Origin: Lachnospiraceae bacterium
Lineage (GTDB): Bacteria; Bacillota; Clostridia; Lachnospirales; Lachnospiraceae
Assembly (NCBI GenBank): GCA_910574745.1
Contig: CAJTCE010000003.1
Location: 2,000-65,999 of the forward strand
Direction of reading: 5' to 3'
DNA: 64,000 nucleotides
The notes beneath the pieces were generated by a model. That model had not been told where the DNA came from. It worked only from the letters and a program-made list of their open reading frames with translations, and searched no databases. A program made the position numbers and the translations under genes. Shown here one piece after another: positions 61,285 to 64,000 of this stretch. The stretch's first letter is position 1. The number at the start of each line of letters is the position of its first letter.

Positions 61285-62382
61285 CTACACATTGAATCGG
61301 AAGAGAATCACATCGCCGTCCTGAACCACGTATTCCTTTCCTTCCATTCCCACAAGCCCTTTCTCTCTTGCCGCCGCAAGGGAGCCAAGTTCTAACAAAT
61401 CCTTATAATTCACAACCTCTGCTTTGATAAAGCCTCTTTCAAAGTCGGAATGTATCTTCCCTGCGGCCTGCGGCGCCTTGGTTCCCACCTTAATGGTCCA
61501 CGCCCTTGTTTCATCCTCTCCCGCAGTCAGATAGCTGATAAGTCCCAGAAGCTTATAGGACGCCTTGATCAGCTTTTCCAGTCCTGATTCCTCAAGTCCC
61601 AAATCCTCTAAGAACATAGCCTTTTCATCATCATCCAGTTCAGCAATTTCCTGTTCGATCTGGGCACAGATCACAAACACCTCGCTGCCGCACTTTTTCG
61701 CAAATTCACGGACCTTACCAACCTGTTGGTTGGATACCCCGTCATCAGCCAGATCAGCTTCTCCTACATTGGCGGCAAAAATAACCGGCTTGGCAGTTAA
61801 AAGATTATATTCCGCAAACCATGCCTCTTCATCCTCGTCCTCCGTTTCAAAGGTAATGGCAAGTTCCCCGTTTTCCAGATAGGCCTTAACCCTTTCCAAT
61901 AGTTTTAACTCCTTTGCAAGGTTTTTATCCATCCTGGCTCCCTTTGCCGTCTTTGCAATCCTTCTCTCCAGAATCTCGATATCGGAAAAGATCAATTCCA
62001 GATTGATGGTTTCAATATCCCTTAAAGGGTCCACGCTCCCATCCACATGCACCACATTGTCGTCTTCAAAGCAGCGCACCACATGGACGATTGCATCCAC
62101 CTCCCTGATATTGCTTAAAAACTGGTTTCCCAAGCCTTCCCCTTTGGAAGCGCCTTTCACAAGCCCCGCTATATCCACAAATTCAATGACCGCATTGGTA
62201 ACCTTTTTGGAATGATACATATCTCCCAAAAGCTTCAGCCTTTCGTCGGGCACCGGCACGATTCCCACATTAGGGTCGATAGTGCAGAATGGGTAGTTTG
62301 CCGATTCTGCCCCCGCCTTTGTTAAAGAATTAAATAAGGTGCTTTTCCCTACATTGGGAAGGCCTACAATTCCAAGTTTCAT
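61285..62382 (-). CDS. ychF: Redox-regulated ATPase/GTPase YchF
   Basis: 365 residues. GLPNVGKSTLFNSLT (Walker A, 6-20), the switch FVDIAGLVKGASKGEGLGNQFL, a coiled-coil insertion, and the C-terminal TGS domain ending YKDLLELGSLAAAREKGLVG..YVVQDGDVILFRFNV. Obg-family ATPase that binds ribosomes. First gene of ychF-lgt. Confidence 0.96.
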   Translation of the reverse strand: MKLGIVGLPNVGKSTLFNSLTKAGAESANYPFCTIDPNVGIVPVPDERLKLLGDMYHSKKVTNAVIEFVDIAGLVKGASKGEGLGNQFLSNIREVDAIVHVVRCFEDDNVVHVDGSVDPLRDIETINLELIFSDIEILERRIAKTAKGARMDKNLAKELKLLERVKAYLENGELAITFETEDEDEEAWFAEYNLLTAKPVIFAANVGEADLADDGVSNQQVGKVREFAKKCGSEVFVICAQIEQEIAELDDDEKAMFLEDLGLEESGLEKLIKASYKLLGLISYLTAGEDETRAWTIKVGTKAPQAAGKIHSDFERGFIKAEVVNYKDLLELGSLAAAREKGLVGMEGKEYVVQDGDVILFRFNV

Positions 62383-62502
62383 TTCTATCTATATCCTCCT
62401 TAAAAACCTTGATTTTATGCATTTTCCAAAATCAATAAACAACGGATGCCACGCTTTGCAAGACATCCTGATATTAAGAAAAAGAGTCTAACACAGGATA
62501 AT

Positions 62503-62532
62503 ATTATATCATGTCATACTCCCTTTCTTCAA
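62503..62532 (-). promoter_or_regulatory. ychF promoter
   Basis: TTGAAG (62527-62532) -N18- TATAAT (62503-62508) on the minus strand, about 120 bases before the ychF ATG. Confidence 0.65.
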
Positions 62533-62651
62533 CTGTATTTTGAAACAATTAGCACATAATTAAAGTTTAAAAGTAAATTGCGGAAGCTTATCAAATTTCC
62601 ATTACGTTTTTTATGATTATAAACTATCTCCGCATTTTTCTTATCCTACAG

Positions 62652-62686
62652 AAAAGGCAGGGACTCAAATAGTCCCTGCCGCCCTG
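62652..62686 (-). terminator. Terminator of the LRR surface protein
   Basis: Perfect 10-base arms GGCAGGGACT (62656-62665) and AGTCCCTGCC (62671-62680), 5-base loop, followed by TTTTCTG on the minus strand. Confidence 0.85.
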
Positions 62687-62722
62687 TTTCGTCCATCAGA
62701 CGAGCCGGGAAACAAGCTCTTT

Positions 62723-64000
62723 CTATGTTTCCTCCGTCATACCCCTCTCCCGGTCTGTAAAATACAGGAGCAGCCAGATAAAGCCCGCCATCATGGCAAG
62801 TGTAACATATATTTTTATCGGGGCAGCGTCCCCGGTCTTAGGCTCGTTGTCCTTAGAAGATTCGGGTTTTGTATCATTTAAGTTAGAATTGTTTTGGCCG
62901 CTGTAATTGTTACCGCTGTTATTCCCGTTTCCATTGTTACCACTGCCGCCGTTGTCATTCCCGCTTCCATTGTTATCACTGCCGCCGTTGTCATTCCCGC
63001 CGCCATTGTTATCACTGCCGCCATTGTCATTCCCGCCGCCATTGTTATCATCATTTCCATTGTTCCCCCCGCCGCTGCCATCGTTTGCCGTATCTTTATA
63101 AACGATTGCATAAACAGAGAAATGGTCTGTCTCTATAGTAATGGTATCGGCGCTACCATCCAGATCAGTCAAAAGCTCCGCCCTGCCGTCATGCAGCCGG
63201 ATGACGGCAAATGTCCTTGTCCTATTGCTATCGTCATTTCTTAAGGCTTCCGGCACGGTAATGACGATCCTTATCTTTTTCGCCGTCTCATGTATATTCG
63301 TGCGGTCTGCCCCTGCCAGCTTATACAGGTCGATATTTAAATACAATCCCTCGGTAAAACCGTTCAATGCCTGCCGTACAGCCGCCCGATCCAAAACGCT
63401 CACGGTATTTCCCGCATCCTGTACCTCAAGGACAATCTTAACATTGGTTCCGTTCCACATCTGCTGCTTTTCTTCATCCGTCAGGAGCATATCCTTCAAT
63501 TCCTCTGACGGAGTGGAAATATTGGTTTTCGGAGCATTCGCTCCCAGTTTGATCTCCGGAGTAACGGTTCCGATTCCCGGCTCTGTTCCCGTTGCCGGAA
63601 TGGTCTCTGTCTGCCTGTAACCGCACGTCTGACATTCCCTGTGCTTTGTTCCCGCTTCAGTTGCCGTCGCCTCTCTGTCTGTTATCCAATTTCCCAAATC
63701 ATGATTTCCTCTTCCAATTTCTTCGCCGCAGGAGCAGACTTTCCAATGCTGCGTATCATCATGCTGCCATTCCCCATAATCGTGACTATGCTCTTCCCTG
63801 ATATGAGTTTCATATTTCATCCAGCTATAGCTAGCCTTATAAGCCTCTGCTGTACCTGCCGGAACCAAAATTCCCAAAATACCTTCTGCCACACATGGAC
63901 AATTGTCAAAAACATCCGAATAAGTCTCGTATAATACAGGCGGCGTTTTACTCTGCATTGTCACACTTGACAACTGGGTACAATCACTAAATGCACCATA
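62723..64000 (-). CDS. LRR (BspA-like) surface protein with PKTGD tail, C-terminal part
   Basis: The frame is open at the window edge (codons before 63973 read YGAFSDCTQLSS, a BspA-type leucine-rich repeat), so the N-terminus is missing. Visible parts in order: the end of an LRR_5 unit (LVPAGTAEAYKASYSW), a Cys/His-rich segment with HWKVCSCGEEIG and HRECQTCGYRQTETIPATG repeats, a beta-rich domain (NVKIVLEVQDAGN... FAVIRLHDG), a Gly/Asn/Asp/Ser repeat region, EPKTGD, a membrane segment and DRERGMTEET. Surface-anchored, probably by a sortase. Confidence 0.85.
   Translation of the reverse strand, partial: YGAFSDCTQLSSVTMQSKTPPVLYETYSDVFDNCPCVAEGILGILVPAGTAEAYKASYSWMKYETHIREEHSHDYGEWQHDDTQHWKVCSCGEEIGRGNHDLGNWITDREATATEAGTKHRECQTCGYRQTETIPATGTEPGIGTVTPEIKLGANAPKTNISTPSEELKDMLLTDEEKQQMWNGTNVKIVLEVQDAGNTVSVLDRAAVRQALNGFTEGLYLNIDLYKLAGADRTNIHETAKKIRIVITVPEALRNDDSNRTRTFAVIRLHDGRAELLTDLDGSADTITIETDHFSVYAIVYKDTANDGSGGGNNGNDDNNGGGNDNGGSDNNGGGNDNGGSDNNGSGNDNGGSGNNGNGNNSGNNYSGQNNSNLNDTKPESSKDNEPKTGDAAPIKIYVTLAMMAGFIWLLLYFTDRERGMTEET
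62928..63068 (-). repeat. 36-base coding tandem repeats (Asn/Gly/Asp linker)
   Basis: The unit NNGGGNDNGGSD (12 residues, 36 bases) occurs twice nearly exactly and twice more in degenerate form within the surface protein. It is a flexible linker before the anchor and a likely site of length variation. Confidence 0.8.

Larger units (their letters stand above)
62383..62722. other. Gap between the surface-protein gene and ychF
   Basis: 340 bases without a gene. It holds the ychF promoter (62503-62532) and the terminator of the LRR surface protein (62656-62685); the rest is AT-rich with no structure I can assign. Confidence 0.6.

Noticed and set aside
62928-63068. Regular repeats suggesting a CRISPR-like array
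   Set aside because: The period is 36 bases with no unique spacers and the repeats translate in frame to an Asn/Gly/Asp linker.

Overview
The window is a chromosomal stretch of a low- to mid-GC, anaerobic, spore-forming Firmicute, most likely a gut Lachnospiraceae (Clostridium cluster XIVa) relative. The evidence is gene content: sigG, spoIIGA-sigE and a YmxH-type sporulation protein; an oxygen-sensitive class III ribonucleotide reductase with its radical-SAM activase; a flavin reductase-rubredoxin fusion; a stand-alone IMP cyclohydrolase next to a short AICAR transformylase; and a division/cell-wall (dcw) cluster running from mraZ to ftsZ. No rRNA, tRNA or CRISPR array was recognised. Nearly all genes lie on the minus strand.

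1-3,470 is an AT-rich accessory end. It holds the 3' end of an IS21-type istB, two genes I cannot name with confidence, a small ORF broken by UGA, a cluster of palindromes, and a vanZ-like gene broken by a frameshift at an A/T run.

3,490-19,374 is an exopolysaccharide/capsule locus read on the minus strand. It starts with the regulatory trio cpsB (phosphatase), cpsC (chain length) and cpsD (tyrosine kinase). A surface module follows: Ig-like membrane protein, class B sortase, LCP ligase and a PKTGD-tailed protein. Then come the initiating sugar-phosphate transferase, glycosyltransferases, a GT11 fucosyltransferase-like enzyme, polymerase, flippase, pyruvyltransferase and an Fe-S F420-hydrogenase-beta-like protein. 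A divergent HTH regulator (19,711-21,174) faces the operon across a 336-base region with repeated GGGAC and TGTGACA motifs.

21,200-41,420 is housekeeping and accessory metabolism: nrdR; an AraC regulator divergent from a GH3 beta-glucosidase; a ClpP-like protease overlapping a small AraC-type regulator; an acyltransferase; a HAD phosphatase; sfsA-sbcC-sbcD; a flavin reductase-rubredoxin; nrdD-nrdG with a candidate NrdR-controlled promoter; and divergent purine genes preceded by a predicted three-way-junction leader.

41,500-46,690 carries sigG, a TPP-riboswitch-controlled thiamine operon (tenA-thiD-thiE), a lipoprotein, and a short ORF-less group IIC intron inserted directly after the terminator that follows sigE.

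46,690-62,400 is the dcw region in minus-strand order: ychF-lgt, then mraZ-rsmH-ftsL-two class B PBPs-mraY-ftsW-murA-ftsQ-ftsZ-spoIIGA-sigE. murE, murF, murD, murG, murC and ftsA are absent from the cluster. The window ends inside a large PKTGD-tailed, leucine-rich-repeat surface protein whose N-terminus lies outside.

The most unusual observations are the mini group IIC intron, the sortase module embedded in the polysaccharide operon, degenerate tandem repeats that span the stop codons of three separate genes, the structured leader before the purine genes, and a TPP riboswitch with a changed pyrimidine-sensor motif.
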